Assembly (NCBI GenBank): GCA_964345975.1 | Contig: CAYFSS010000008.1 | Span: 3,490-67,489 of the forward strand | Origin: CAYFSS01 sp964345975 | Lineage (GTDB): Bacteria > Bacillota > Clostridia > Saccharofermentanales > Fastidiosipilaceae | Direction of reading: 5' to 3' | Length of the DNA stretch: 64,000 bases | Shown here: piece by piece, positions 42,833 through 51,551 of the stretch | Layout: each line of letters begins with the position of its first letter | Numbering within the stretch: position 1 is the stretch's first letter | Made by a program: the position numbers and the translations under genes | Notes under the pieces: generated by a model | The model's input: the letters and a program-made list of their open reading frames with translations, nothing else | Database searches by the model: none | Told to the model about the DNA's origin: nothing

Positions 42833-43297
42833 ATGAAATGTCCCCGCTGTGGTCGCGAAAATGATAACCGAACAATCTGTGCAAAGTGTGGTAACTTTCT
42901 TCAGCACGGAAAGCGTCTCGATAAGAAACAATTAACACCTCAAGAACGACGTCAATACCGTCTCCGTCAAATCTGGGATTTCATCCGAAGCTTCTTCACG
43001 TCAACCATTGTCTTGATTCTAGCTTTCATTGTCCTTTCTGTCGTCATGTTCGTCGTGTTTTATTTTGTGACTCAGAATATGAACTGGGATATCTCCGAGG
43101 AAGATATTGCAACGATGGAATCGGAAATGGCTGAGATGGATGCTGCAGAAACCGGCGTGACCGTAGGTGACGTAGAACTCGATCCCGAGACGGAAGATGA
43201 TGTTCAAGCGACTACACTCGCTGACGCTGTAGACGATGAAGAAGCAACCGATGCAAGTGCAACAACGGTAGAGGAAACTGTTGACGATGAGTCTTGA
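42833..43297 (+). CDS. Small zinc-ribbon membrane protein with acidic tail
   Basis: 154 residues. An N-terminal zinc ribbon with CPRCG (Cys3, Cys6) and CAKCG (Cys16, Cys19) is followed by a basic stretch, one membrane segment (about 56-82) and a C-terminal 70 residues in which about a third are Asp or Glu and none is Lys or Arg. This places the ribbon in the cytoplasm and the acidic tail outside. Proteins with zinc ribbon, one span and low-complexity tail are widespread in Clostridia and uncharacterised. AGGAGG lies six bases before the ATG. It stands alone between two minus-strand genes. Confidence 0.75.
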   Translation: MKCPRCGRENDNRTICAKCGNFLQHGKRLDKKQLTPQERRQYRLRQIWDFIRSFFTSTIVLILAFIVLSVVMFVVFYFVTQNMNWDISEEDIATMESEMAEMDAAETGVTVGDVELDPETEDDVQATTLADAVDDEEATDASATTVEETVDDES

Positions 43298-43343
43298 CCT
43301 AAAGATCTAGCGTCGGAAGGCTCTCCGTGGAAGCAAGAGATCT

Positions 43344-45350
43344 TTAGTGATCCGGCTTGAGATCAACCGTAAAGGTTTCGACTTCATCACCCTGAATAAT
43401 GTGGTAACTATGGGCGGCAATGCTGCCCTTTTCTAATTTGAGGTTGAAGCTGTCATAACTGATTTCACGAGCGGAGAAATTTAACAAGACAAGAATTTCA
43501 GGTTCATCGATGGTTTCACCACCATAGCCCTCACCCTTCACGCTATAGCGTCGGAAGGCTAAGACTTCACCTCGAGCATAGAGCATTTCTACATAACCGT
43601 AACGGAGCATGGCAGACTTCGTACGACGATTGAAGTGCTTTTGTGTGACATGGACCAGTTCACTTACATCGACTAAGCCCCAATCGAACGTGCGACGATT
43701 AAAGGGGTCTCTAAAGCCTTCCATCCCTAACTCATCGCCATAATAGATCGAAGGCATCCCCGGGTAGAGGGTTTGGAAAACCACCGCCATCTTCATGCGT
43801 GCCAAGGCGCTCTTACGTTGAGCGTCCGACAGCTTGATCTTGACTTGTTTTGCACGCTCCCCGGGATCGCTGATTTTGGACACAGCTGTCATAAACCGTG
43901 CCACATCATGACTCCCCAACAGATTCATATTATTGGCAAAGATTTCCGGAGGATAGTTCTCACGCAAAGTTTCCAAGGCATCCGTAAACTCGATCGCCGA
44001 TATGCTACCGGCGAAGAATTCGAGGACAGCCTCACGGAACGGATAGTTCATGAAAGCATCGTGAGTATTGCCCAGCGCAAAGTCACGGTACGAACCATAG
44101 GAATGCTTATTGGTTGCATCCTCCCATACTTCTCCGACAATCAAGGCCTCCGGATCTTCTCGTTTCACCATTCTGTAGAGGTCACGGAGGAAGTCATCCG
44201 GTAGCTCATCAGAGACATCCAAGCGGAATCCGGCTGCCCCAAGACGCAACCAATGTTGGAGAACACCCCCTTCACCGAGAATAAACTCTCGGAAATTCAA
44301 GTTGTTTTCATTGACTGTTGGTAGATCCGGAAACCCCCACCAAGAGCTATAGACCAACTCTCCTGCGCGCTGATAAAAGTTGTACCAGGAATAGTAAGGG
44401 GATTTCCCCTCATCATGCTCTTCTTGCCACGCCCCGTTCCCGGGGTAGCGACCATATCGATTGAAATAAAGGGAGTCAGCTCCGGTATGGCTTAGAGCAA
44501 TATCGACCAAGATTCGCAACCCCAAAGCTTCGGCAGATGCACATAGACTCCGGAAATCATCGTTCGTTCCGAGAATCGGATCAATCCTCAGATAATCCGC
44601 CGCATCGTAGCGATGATTGCTACGTGCTTGATAAATCGGGTTAAGGTAGATGACGTCGACGCCAAGTGCGGCAATGTATTCCAAATTCTCTTCAATTCCT
44701 TGGAGCGTTCCCCCAAAGAAATCACAGGCTAAGTAGCCATAACCGGGTTTACCGAGAAAGTCGACATCATCGGACCAATCGGCATGGTAAATTCTTTCCG
44801 GAGCAGGCCAAGCTTGGCGCATCTTATCAAACGAATAATCTGCACCTCGGGCAAACCGATCCGGGAATATCTGGTACATGACAGCACCTTTCGACCAGGC
44901 CGGAGTCTCCATCTTCGGAGAATAAACTGTAATCTGGAAGAATTGCGGAGCTCTATCTTCGGGGTCTACCGAAGGAATTTCTTCCGTAAGATATGAACCA
45001 TCCGAGTCATCCGCCGTGCTTACGAGATTGAAGTGACGATTCCCCGACATGGTGATTTCAAAGAAGTAGAAGAATAGACATGCGTTCCCGGGAAGTCTAA
45101 AGGTTGTCGACCAGCGATACCGAGGTTCCCCTTGCATGCCTGTTTGGGCTTCGTCCGGAGACAAAGATTCTATTTCTAGGCGCTCATGCCCGCTGGCAAA
45201 ATCATAGAGACCATAGGAATAATGGAGCGTAACAGATTCTGCTTGCTCCCAACCATAGCCTTCAACTGCGAGATATACTCTGTCGCCTTCAGGTCTTGCA
45301 CCGAAAGGCTTGCGAAATCTTTCGTCACGAGTCTCGTGAATAAAATTCAT
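43344..45350 (-). CDS. GH13 alpha-amylase family enzyme (neopullulanase/cyclomaltodextrinase-like)
   Basis: 668 residues, no signal peptide, so a cytoplasmic alpha-glucan hydrolase. An N-terminal beta domain (1-135) precedes the barrel. Catalytic residues: Asp378 in GFRLDVSD (nucleophile), Glu407 in IVGEVWED (acid/base) and Asp482 in LLGSHDVARF. Region I reads DIALSHTG, with serine where NHTG is usual. The SKGAVMYQIFPDRFARG start of the barrel is typical of neopullulanase-type GH13 enzymes. ATG 45350 has AAGGTGG upstream. A terminator after glgA suggests a separate transcript from the glg operon. It probably trims glycogen or imported maltodextrins. Confidence 0.9.
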   Translation of the reverse strand: MNFIHETRDERFRKPFGARPEGDRVYLAVEGYGWEQAESVTLHYSYGLYDFASGHERLEIESLSPDEAQTGMQGEPRYRWSTTFRLPGNACLFFYFFEITMSGNRHFNLVSTADDSDGSYLTEEIPSVDPEDRAPQFFQITVYSPKMETPAWSKGAVMYQIFPDRFARGADYSFDKMRQAWPAPERIYHADWSDDVDFLGKPGYGYLACDFFGGTLQGIEENLEYIAALGVDVIYLNPIYQARSNHRYDAADYLRIDPILGTNDDFRSLCASAEALGLRILVDIALSHTGADSLYFNRYGRYPGNGAWQEEHDEGKSPYYSWYNFYQRAGELVYSSWWGFPDLPTVNENNLNFREFILGEGGVLQHWLRLGAAGFRLDVSDELPDDFLRDLYRMVKREDPEALIVGEVWEDATNKHSYGSYRDFALGNTHDAFMNYPFREAVLEFFAGSISAIEFTDALETLRENYPPEIFANNMNLLGSHDVARFMTAVSKISDPGERAKQVKIKLSDAQRKSALARMKMAVVFQTLYPGMPSIYYGDELGMEGFRDPFNRRTFDWGLVDVSELVHVTQKHFNRRTKSAMLRYGYVEMLYARGEVLAFRRYSVKGEGYGGETIDEPEILVLLNFSAREISYDSFNLKLEKGSIAAHSYHIIQGDEVETFTVDLKPDH

Positions 45351-45426
45351 TGAAATAAACCACCTTGAATCAGTTCGTAGATCATACTATACGCAAATCA
45401 CAAAAATGCAGCTGCCCAAATCTACA

Positions 45427-45454
45427 AAAAGAGGACAATTTGCTTGTCCTCTTT
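45427..45454 (-). terminator. Terminator after glgA
   Basis: AAGAGGACAA pairs perfectly with TTGTCCTCTT around a short loop, with a T tract on the minus strand. It ends the glgC-glgD-glgA transcript before the GH13 gene. Confidence 0.85.
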
Positions 45455-45513
45455 CACTAGAATAGCAAGATTAATAAGATTGTGAAATTATCATAATAGC
45501 GTTTACGAACGTC

Positions 45514-46983
45514 TTATTCCTCGTGGCCCATAACTTGTCTATAAAGATCAATATAACTATTACCTGATTTCGTCCAACTGAAGTCTGCCTGCATGCCGGA
45601 TGTCACGATATTCTTCCAGGCCGGATCATCACCACGTTTGTAGTAATATTCGATAGCACGTTTGGTCGTGAAGAGGAGTTCATGGGCATTGATATTCGCG
45701 AACGAGAAACCGTTTCCTTCTCCAGTATACATGTTGTACGCCTGAACTGTGTCGCTTAGACCACCGGTTTCACGTACAACGGGTACAGTGCCGTAGCGCA
45801 TGGAGATCATCTGGGATAGACCACAAGGCTCAAAGAGCGACGGCATAAGGAAAATATCCGAGCCGGCATAGATCTTCTGTGCCATTTCACCACTGAAGTA
45901 AATGAGAGCTCGGAATTTATCGGGGTAGCGACCTTCGAGAGCACGGAGAGCCTCTTCGTATTTAGCTTCTCCGGTTCCTAAGACGACACACTGGATATTC
46001 TCCTGCATCAATTCATCAGCGATATAGAGGAATAGGTCCAAGCCTTTTTGATCCGCCAAGCGCGTGATCATGGAGATGAGAGGAACGTCATCGCTGACGG
46101 CTAAATTCAGTTCCCTTTGGAGCTGGTTCTTGTTGGCTATTTTACCTTCAGGGAAGGTATCCAATGAATAGTTTTGCTCGATGTGAGGATCCGATGCCGG
46201 ATTATACGTTTCTACATCGATACCGTTCAAGATCCCGCGAAGCTTGTATGAATAATTGGCAAGCACTCCATTGAGACCTTCGCCGTAGTAGTCCGTCATG
46301 ATCTCATTGGCATAGTTAGGCGAGACGGTGGTCACCATATCTGCATACACGATGCCCGCCTTCATCATGTTCGGGACTCCGTCAATCATGACGCCATACT
46401 CATTCATAAAGGCGGGGGACAAATCGCAAAGATCTGCAATCCGTTCGACCCCGTGAATCCCCTGATAGCGCAAGTTGTGGATCGTAAAGATCGTTCGCAT
46501 ATTGGTGTGAAAACCATAAGGTCTATAATGAGCTTCGAGAAGCGTCGGGATCAAGCCGGACTGCCAATCGTTACAATGGAGGATATCGGGTTCAAAATCC
46601 ATCGGTGATCCCAGGCATTCCAGGACAGCACGTTGGAAAAAGCAGAAACGTTCGATATCAAACGAATACTCCTTATAGATGTCATAGAATCCAAAGTAAT
46701 ACTCGTTATCAATGAAGTAGTACGTTGTGTCGTTCTTTACCAAGCGAAAGAGTCCGGCATAGAGTGAGCGCCATCCCATCCTGATCATGGACCAGCGGAC
46801 AAATTCCAAATCTTCGCTGTAATTCTCACGGATACGGCGGTACAACGGCATGATCACTCGTGCATCGATACCACCGATCTTGTTGAGGGTTTCCGGTAAA
46901 ACACCCACAACATCGGCTAGGCCGCCGGTCTTCGCAAACGGGGCAACTTCGGATGAGATAAAGAGAACTTTAATATCGCTCAT
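45514..46983 (-). CDS. glgA: Glycogen synthase (ADP-glucose)
   Basis: A GT5 glycosyltransferase that extends alpha-1,4-glucan from ADP-glucose. 489 residues. The ADP-glucose site KTGGLADV is at 18-25. The C-terminal catalytic region has DIFLMPSLFEPCGLSQMISM and YGTVPVVRETGGLSDTV. The start overlaps the glgD stop as ATGA. The operon order is glgC-glgD-glgA. Confidence 0.97.
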   Translation of the reverse strand: MSDIKVLFISSEVAPFAKTGGLADVVGVLPETLNKIGGIDARVIMPLYRRIRENYSEDLEFVRWSMIRMGWRSLYAGLFRLVKNDTTYYFIDNEYYFGFYDIYKEYSFDIERFCFFQRAVLECLGSPMDFEPDILHCNDWQSGLIPTLLEAHYRPYGFHTNMRTIFTIHNLRYQGIHGVERIADLCDLSPAFMNEYGVMIDGVPNMMKAGIVYADMVTTVSPNYANEIMTDYYGEGLNGVLANYSYKLRGILNGIDVETYNPASDPHIEQNYSLDTFPEGKIANKNQLQRELNLAVSDDVPLISMITRLADQKGLDLFLYIADELMQENIQCVVLGTGEAKYEEALRALEGRYPDKFRALIYFSGEMAQKIYAGSDIFLMPSLFEPCGLSQMISMRYGTVPVVRETGGLSDTVQAYNMYTGEGNGFSFANINAHELLFTTKRAIEYYYKRGDDPAWKNIVTSGMQADFSWTKSGNSYIDLYRQVMGHEE

Positions 46984-48086
46984 ACAACGGCTCCCTTACC
47001 AATGACGACCGGATAATCCGCCTGACCGATGAGCCTGATGCCCGGTCGGATTAGGACATCCTTATCGACGATGACATTCTCCAAAACACAGCCTTCAGAT
47101 ACCATCGTTCCTTGGAAGATGACAGAGTTCTTCACCGTTGCACGCTGCGATACTCGGACGGTACGGAAGAGCATTGAGTCTTCAACGGTTCCTTCAATCA
47201 AGCAGCCATCCGATATGAAGGAGTTCGAAACGTTAGCACTATCCAAATAGAAAGCAGGCGCTTCCACCTTGACCTCCGTATAGATGGGATCCCCGGATCT
47301 GAAGAGATCAGCTTGAACGCCCTGTTCAAGGGTTCGCATCGTTGATTTGAAGTAATTCTGGATCGAATTGAAATGCAGCACTTCACCTTCGTATAAGTAA
47401 CCACGCACGTCATAGCGCTCATAGAGGCGCAGGAAATGTTCAATGCTGACCTCAGGAACACCGCGTGAAACCGCTTCCGACACGATATTGATGAAGAGCT
47501 GGCGCTCTAAAACGAGTGTTCCCATGCTGGAGCAATCCGTCCGAGGATTCTCCGGGTTCCGTAAAACCTCTCGCACCTTCCGACGATCATCGAGATCTAG
47601 AATTAAATTCGGCGGTCCGTACAACGTTCCATCGTGGTTATACATCACCGTAATATCTGCGCCACTGTCACGATGAGTGCGGATCAGATCACTATATGTG
47701 GTGTTAAAGAGTGTATTGGCACTTGAAATGACAATGTACTCCGTTTGAACATTGCGGAAGAAAGACAAAATACCCAACAAGTCGTCACTCTCACCGGTAT
47801 ATGATTCAGAGATAATGTAAGGTGCAAGGATTGAGAGCCCTTCGTTCTTCCTATCCAAATCCCAATCACTACCTGTTCCTAAGTGGTCCATCAAGGATTG
47901 ATACTTCTGGAACGTAGAGACCCCTACCGTGCGAATCCCACTGTTGACCATGTTTGACAAAGTAAAATCAATGAGTCGATAGCGGCCACCAAACGGTACG
48001 GCCGACAGAGCACGAGGCTGCGTCAGCTCACCCAAATGAATGCGACGATCATCAGCCAGTATTAGTCCACTAGTACTTACAAACAT
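46980..48086 (-). CDS. glgD: GlgD, regulatory subunit of glucose-1-phosphate adenylyltransferase
   Basis: 368 residues, related to GlgC but with a degenerate nucleotide site: the start reads SGLILADDRRIHLGELTQPR where GlgC has LAGGKGSRLGSLT. The GGRYRLIDFTLSN segment is kept. A C-terminal left-handed helix domain follows. In clostridia and bacilli GlgD is thought to be non-catalytic or weakly active and to activate GlgC in a mixed complex. It begins 12 bp after glgC with GGGGG upstream. Confidence 0.93.
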   Translation of the reverse strand: MFVSTSGLILADDRRIHLGELTQPRALSAVPFGGRYRLIDFTLSNMVNSGIRTVGVSTFQKYQSLMDHLGTGSDWDLDRKNEGLSILAPYIISESYTGESDDLLGILSFFRNVQTEYIVISSANTLFNTTYSDLIRTHRDSGADITVMYNHDGTLYGPPNLILDLDDRRKVREVLRNPENPRTDCSSMGTLVLERQLFINIVSEAVSRGVPEVSIEHFLRLYERYDVRGYLYEGEVLHFNSIQNYFKSTMRTLEQGVQADLFRSGDPIYTEVKVEAPAFYLDSANVSNSFISDGCLIEGTVEDSMLFRTVRVSQRATVKNSVIFQGTMVSEGCVLENVIVDKDVLIRPGIRLIGQADYPVVIGKGAVV

Positions 48087-48098
48087 ACTTTATCCCCC

Positions 48099-49364
48099 TT
48101 ACCAAACCGGGCGAATTCCGGCGATGACATTCTGCTCAGTAGGAATATCGGTCAATTCTTCATCGACCATGGCATTACCGGGGATGCGGACATTATCCTT
48201 CAACATGACACCATGATTAATAACGGTAATTCCGTCACTGCAATAATCATTGATATAAGGATTGCCCTCACCATCGATCTCAGGATTAATTTCTACATTC
48301 TTGCCCACGACAGCTTCCAAGCCAACAACAACACGTTCCAGCTTAGCCCCCGCCTTGATATGCGCACCCGGCATTAAGACCGAGTCCTTCACGCTGGCAC
48401 CTTCCTCGATAATGACACTATGTCCCAGCACACAATGGTCTACCGTCCCGTGGATAACGACGCCATCTGTCATGGCGGATCGGGTCACTTTAGCGTTATC
48501 AGCAATATAGTGTGCCGGCTGGATCGGGTTGCGGCTGTAAATACGCCACGAAGGATCACGGAAATCAATTTCTTCAGGTTTATCAAGAAGATCCATATGA
48601 GAATCCCATAGACTGGAAATCGTCCCGACATCTTTCCAATAACCGGAGAATTCATAAGCGTAGACATTGAGCCCGCGATCAATATATTTGGGGATGATGT
48701 TCTGCCCAAAGTCATGGGCTGATTCAGGATCTCTATCGTCTTTGATCAGGGCATCTCGTAGTTCCGGCCAAGAGAAAATGTAAATCCCCATCGAAGCAAG
48801 ATCGCTCTTTGCGTTCTTCGGTTTCTCTTCAAACTCGACAATGCGTAAGTCCTCATCCGTATTCATAATCCCGAAACGGTACGTCTCTTCCCAAGGAACT
48901 CGAATGACGGCAATGGTGCAATCTGCACCTTTCTCAACATGCGAAGCCAACATTCTCTGATAGTTCATCTTGTAGATATGATCGCCGGAAAGAATGAGCA
49001 CATACTTAGGATCAAAGCTCTCGATGAAAGGAACGTTCTGGTAAATAGCATTTGCGGTATTGGTATACCAATCGCTCCCTGAACTCTGTTGATACGGAGG
49101 CAATATAAAAGCCCCTCCGTTACTCCTATCGAGGTCCCAAGGGTTACCGTTTCCGACATAAGTATTCAGTGCCAAGGGTTGATACTGCGTGAGGACACCG
49201 ACCGTATCGATGGATGAATTGGTACAGTTACTTAATGGGAAATCAATGATCCTATACCTACTACCAAAAGGTATAGCCGGCTTGGCCATACGATTTGTCA
49301 ATGACCCTAAACGAGAACCCTTGCCTCCGGCAAGAATCATCGCAATGATCTCTTTCTTAGGCAT
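48099..49364 (-). CDS. glgC: Glucose-1-phosphate adenylyltransferase
   Basis: Makes ADP-glucose, the committed step of glycogen synthesis. 421 residues. The pyrophosphorylase signature is ILAGGKGSRLGSLTNRMAKP; the substrate site FEEKP and the catalytic-metal GDHIYKMNY are intact. The C-terminal hexapeptide beta-helix starts near 290. Strong GGGAGG precedes the ATG. It is first in the operon. Confidence 0.97.
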   Translation of the reverse strand: MPKKEIIAMILAGGKGSRLGSLTNRMAKPAIPFGSRYRIIDFPLSNCTNSSIDTVGVLTQYQPLALNTYVGNGNPWDLDRSNGGAFILPPYQQSSGSDWYTNTANAIYQNVPFIESFDPKYVLILSGDHIYKMNYQRMLASHVEKGADCTIAVIRVPWEETYRFGIMNTDEDLRIVEFEEKPKNAKSDLASMGIYIFSWPELRDALIKDDRDPESAHDFGQNIIPKYIDRGLNVYAYEFSGYWKDVGTISSLWDSHMDLLDKPEEIDFRDPSWRIYSRNPIQPAHYIADNAKVTRSAMTDGVVIHGTVDHCVLGHSVIIEEGASVKDSVLMPGAHIKAGAKLERVVVGLEAVVGKNVEINPEIDGEGNPYINDYCSDGITVINHGVMLKDNVRIPGNAMVDEELTDIPTEQNVIAGIRPVW

Positions 49365-49477
49365 ATCTTCCTCCCTTATCCATTTCTATCTAATAAGTTT
49401 TATCTTTATTTTGCCTGAAACAATTGTAACATCCTGAGCAAAACAACTCCAACTTATCGCATGCTTCTAAGAACTAA

Positions 49478-49515
49478 AGAGAGCTTAGATCTACTCTTTA
49501 GATACTAAGCTCTCT
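49478..49515 (-). terminator. Terminator after the sugar isomerase gene
   Basis: AGAGAGCTTAG pairs with CTAAGCTCTCT (11 bp) and is followed on the minus strand by TTTAGTTCTT. It lies 9 bp beyond the gene at 49524. Confidence 0.8.
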
Positions 49516-49523
49516 ATTCTAAA

Positions 49524-50396
49524 TTACTGACCCAAACAAGCTTTCAAATAAGCAAAGCTTGCCGGAATAGCTTGGCTGGGATCCTCCCAACCTTCGAACT
49601 CGATTGACAGATCACCGGAATAACCACGATGCTTTAACATCTGCACAACATGATAGACAGGAACAACCCCGTGACCGATGACCGTCCCTCGCAGATAGTT
49701 AGCACTGCGTGTTGTAATCCAGCCGGCGCCGGGACTCAGCTCCTGACCCGACTTAAAGATAAAGTCCTTGGCATGGACATGGAAAGCATAAGGCAACATG
49801 CGATCGACAGCACTAACAGGATCTTCATCAGCACAGAGGAAATTTCCCATGTCGACCAAGGCACCGAAGTTCGGATGATTCACAGCCTCTATCAATGCCT
49901 CGACACGATCACTGTCTTGAGAGAAGAACCCATGATTCTCTGTCATGGTCTTAATACCCTGTTCTGCAGCATATTCGGTGACTTCGCGGATGGGATCGGC
50001 TAAGCGGTCGATAACCGTGTAGTAATTAGCGCCCGGATCCTTCTCGTCGTCGATCCCATGAGCCACGTCATGACGCATACGATCTACACCTAGAGCTTTC
50101 GCTATATCAACCTCTTCTTTGAGCTTAGCTACCTCATCGGCAACGTTCTTCGTTTCGCCACCATAGAGAAGTTCCGCGCCAACGGCATAGGCATTGATTT
50201 CAATCCCCACCTCTGCAGCATGCTCCTTCAATTTACAAGCCAGCTCAAGTCGTTCATCTTTTGTCTCACCGGGCAAAGTAATGAACTCGATGATATCGAA
50301 TCCTGTTTCTTTCGCAGCATCGATGGTGTCGATGAGTTCCATCTTCCCTGCACCGATCAATTTGTAGTAGCTATAGGCACTTACACCAATTCTCAT
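49524..50396 (-). CDS. Sugar phosphate isomerase/epimerase (TIM barrel)
   Basis: 290 residues from ATG 50396. The xylose-isomerase-like barrel is recognised by the metal-site pattern: ENHGFFS (Glu and His), GALVDMGNFL (Asp), FHVHAKDF and the final LSIEFEGWE glutamate. Members interconvert ketoses or inositol-type sugars; the substrate is not visible. The downstream terminator is clear. The upstream neighbour is an SGNH hydrolase 63 bp away, and a GH109-like oxidoreductase lies further up, which suggests a glycan- or sugar-acid-degrading cluster. A longer frame to 50435 is possible but has no better ribosome binding site. Confidence 0.85.
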   Translation of the reverse strand: MRIGVSAYSYYKLIGAGKMELIDTIDAAKETGFDIIEFITLPGETKDERLELACKLKEHAAEVGIEINAYAVGAELLYGGETKNVADEVAKLKEEVDIAKALGVDRMRHDVAHGIDDEKDPGANYYTVIDRLADPIREVTEYAAEQGIKTMTENHGFFSQDSDRVEALIEAVNHPNFGALVDMGNFLCADEDPVSAVDRMLPYAFHVHAKDFIFKSGQELSPGAGWITTRSANYLRGTVIGHGVVPVYHVVQMLKHRGYSGDLSIEFEGWEDPSQAIPASFAYLKACLGQ

Positions 50397-50458
50397 GCTC
50401 TTCACCCTTTCTATAATCTTCGAGATGACATTCATCTATCATCCCAAGTTCAAACCCT

Positions 50459-51112
50459 TTACAAGAAAAAGCCCGCTCCCACCAGTGTCTGAACCATCTT
50501 TTGAGCAATCAGGCGATGCCCCTCTTCCGTCGGATGAATACCATCCAATGCCAAGGCACCGGGATCGTCATAATCTAAAGACCACTGATGCATCAGACCA
50601 TCGAGGGGCCAGTAGAAATCAGCATAGTCCCTCCGTAAATCCCGCAGAATATTGATCTTCTGATACAGATTTCTCCTTACAGGTACGAACTCATCTTCCT
50701 GTACCAACAAGAATGGTTCAATCAAGATAATCTTCGTTTTAGGTAGTTTTTCACGAACTGTTCGCAGGACAGTCTCGACCGACTGTTTATAAACAGGATC
50801 CGGTGTAGCACCTACCATTGGATTTAAAAGTCGCCAAGCATCGTTGACCCCGATCTGTAAAGCAAGAAAATCGGGCTTAAGCTGTACTATGTCTTGTTCA
50901 AGACGCTCTAAGATTTCAATACTACGATCGCCATTAACCGCTCGATTGGTGAACTCCAACTCCGGCAGATCATCTCGCTCCGAGGATAGTTCTTCATAAG
51001 CTTGATGGAAATAGTATGGATATCCTTCACCTAAATCATCAGAATTTTTATCTCGATTGGAATCGGTCACACTATCTCCTTGAAAAAGAAAGCGAAGTTT
51101 TCTCATTACCAT
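50459..51112 (-). CDS. SGNH/GDSL-type esterase
   Basis: 217 residues, no signal peptide, so intracellular. Block I is LFQGDSVTD with the catalytic serine at 14; block III is QIGVNDAW; block V is DGIHPTEEGH with catalytic Asp and His. The family deacylates sugars, lipids or polysaccharides. Its place beside a sugar isomerase makes sugar deacetylation plausible. ATG 51112 has GGAGG upstream. Confidence 0.9.
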   Translation of the reverse strand: MVMRKLRFLFQGDSVTDSNRDKNSDDLGEGYPYYFHQAYEELSSERDDLPELEFTNRAVNGDRSIEILERLEQDIVQLKPDFLALQIGVNDAWRLLNPMVGATPDPVYKQSVETVLRTVREKLPKTKIILIEPFLLVQEDEFVPVRRNLYQKINILRDLRRDYADFYWPLDGLMHQWSLDYDDPGALALDGIHPTEEGHRLIAQKMVQTLVGAGFFL

Positions 51113-51326
51113 TGATTGCTCCTCCAGTACGTTTTTTCTTTATGGAAAGATTAGCATAATTTACTTTTAATCGCTGAGAAGTTTGCCGAGAGTCGCGTAT
51201 TTTTAAACTGCGCTCTTTTGGGTCCATCTTGGACGAGGCGTCGCTGTACTTTGCGATCAATTTTCAGTTCCACTTAAGGGTCATAGCTATAGATAAACGG
51301 TGTATGCACGTCGTTTCTCTTGTAGA

Positions 51327-51365
51327 TGGTCGAAGGGACAGGATTTGAACCCCTGCCCCCTGCTT
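51327..51365 (-). pseudogene. tRNA 3'-half remnant, possible attachment-site scar
   Basis: On the minus strand the sequence reads as the 3' half of a tRNA: a T-arm loop GGTTCAAATCC, an acceptor tail CCCTTCGA and CCA. There is no 5' half: upstream the sequence goes into TTAAG and AT-rich DNA. Order and wording are close to the 3' half of tRNA-Pro(TGG), 95 bp away. Partial tRNA copies of this kind are left by integration at tRNA genes. Confidence 0.65.
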
Positions 51366-51369
51366 AACA

Positions 51370-51387
51370 TTAGACATTTTTTAGACA
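51370..51387. repeat. Direct repeat TTAGACA, two copies 11 bp apart
   Basis: TTAGACA occurs at 51370-51376 and 51381-51387, between the tRNA remnant and tRNA-Pro(TGG), about 70 bp from the 3' end of the latter. The position mirrors the repeats beside the other two tRNAs. Interpretation as integrase arm sites is inference. Confidence 0.45.
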
Positions 51388-51410
51388 AATGACCGCCAGA
51401 AGAAAATTTC

Positions 51411-51455
51411 AAAACAAAGAAAAACCCCCGTATTCCCAATGAATACAAGGGTTTT
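51411..51455 (-). terminator. Terminator of tRNA-Pro(TGG)
   Basis: AAAACCC pairs with GGGTTTT, with TATTC/GAATA pairing inside the loop, and a T-rich run follows on the minus strand. The inner 15 bases are the same as in the tRNA-Pro(CGG) terminator at 30.3 kb. Confidence 0.8.
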
Positions 51456-51459
51456 CATA

Positions 51460-51537
51460 TGGTCGAGGTGGAGGGATTTGAACCCCCGATCCCCTGCTCC
51501 CAAAGCAGGTGCGTTAGCCGGACTACGCTACACCTCG
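51460..51537 (-). tRNA. tRNA-Pro(TGG)
   Basis: The acceptor stem CGAGGTG/CACCTCG is perfect. The anticodon loop is TTTGGGA with anticodon TGG, the T loop is TTCAAAT, the discriminator is A, and CCA is encoded at 51460-51462. The gene lies 14 bp beyond the 3' end of the GH109-like gene, on the same strand. Confidence 0.95.
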
Positions 51538-51551
51538 TACAGCAAAAGCGA

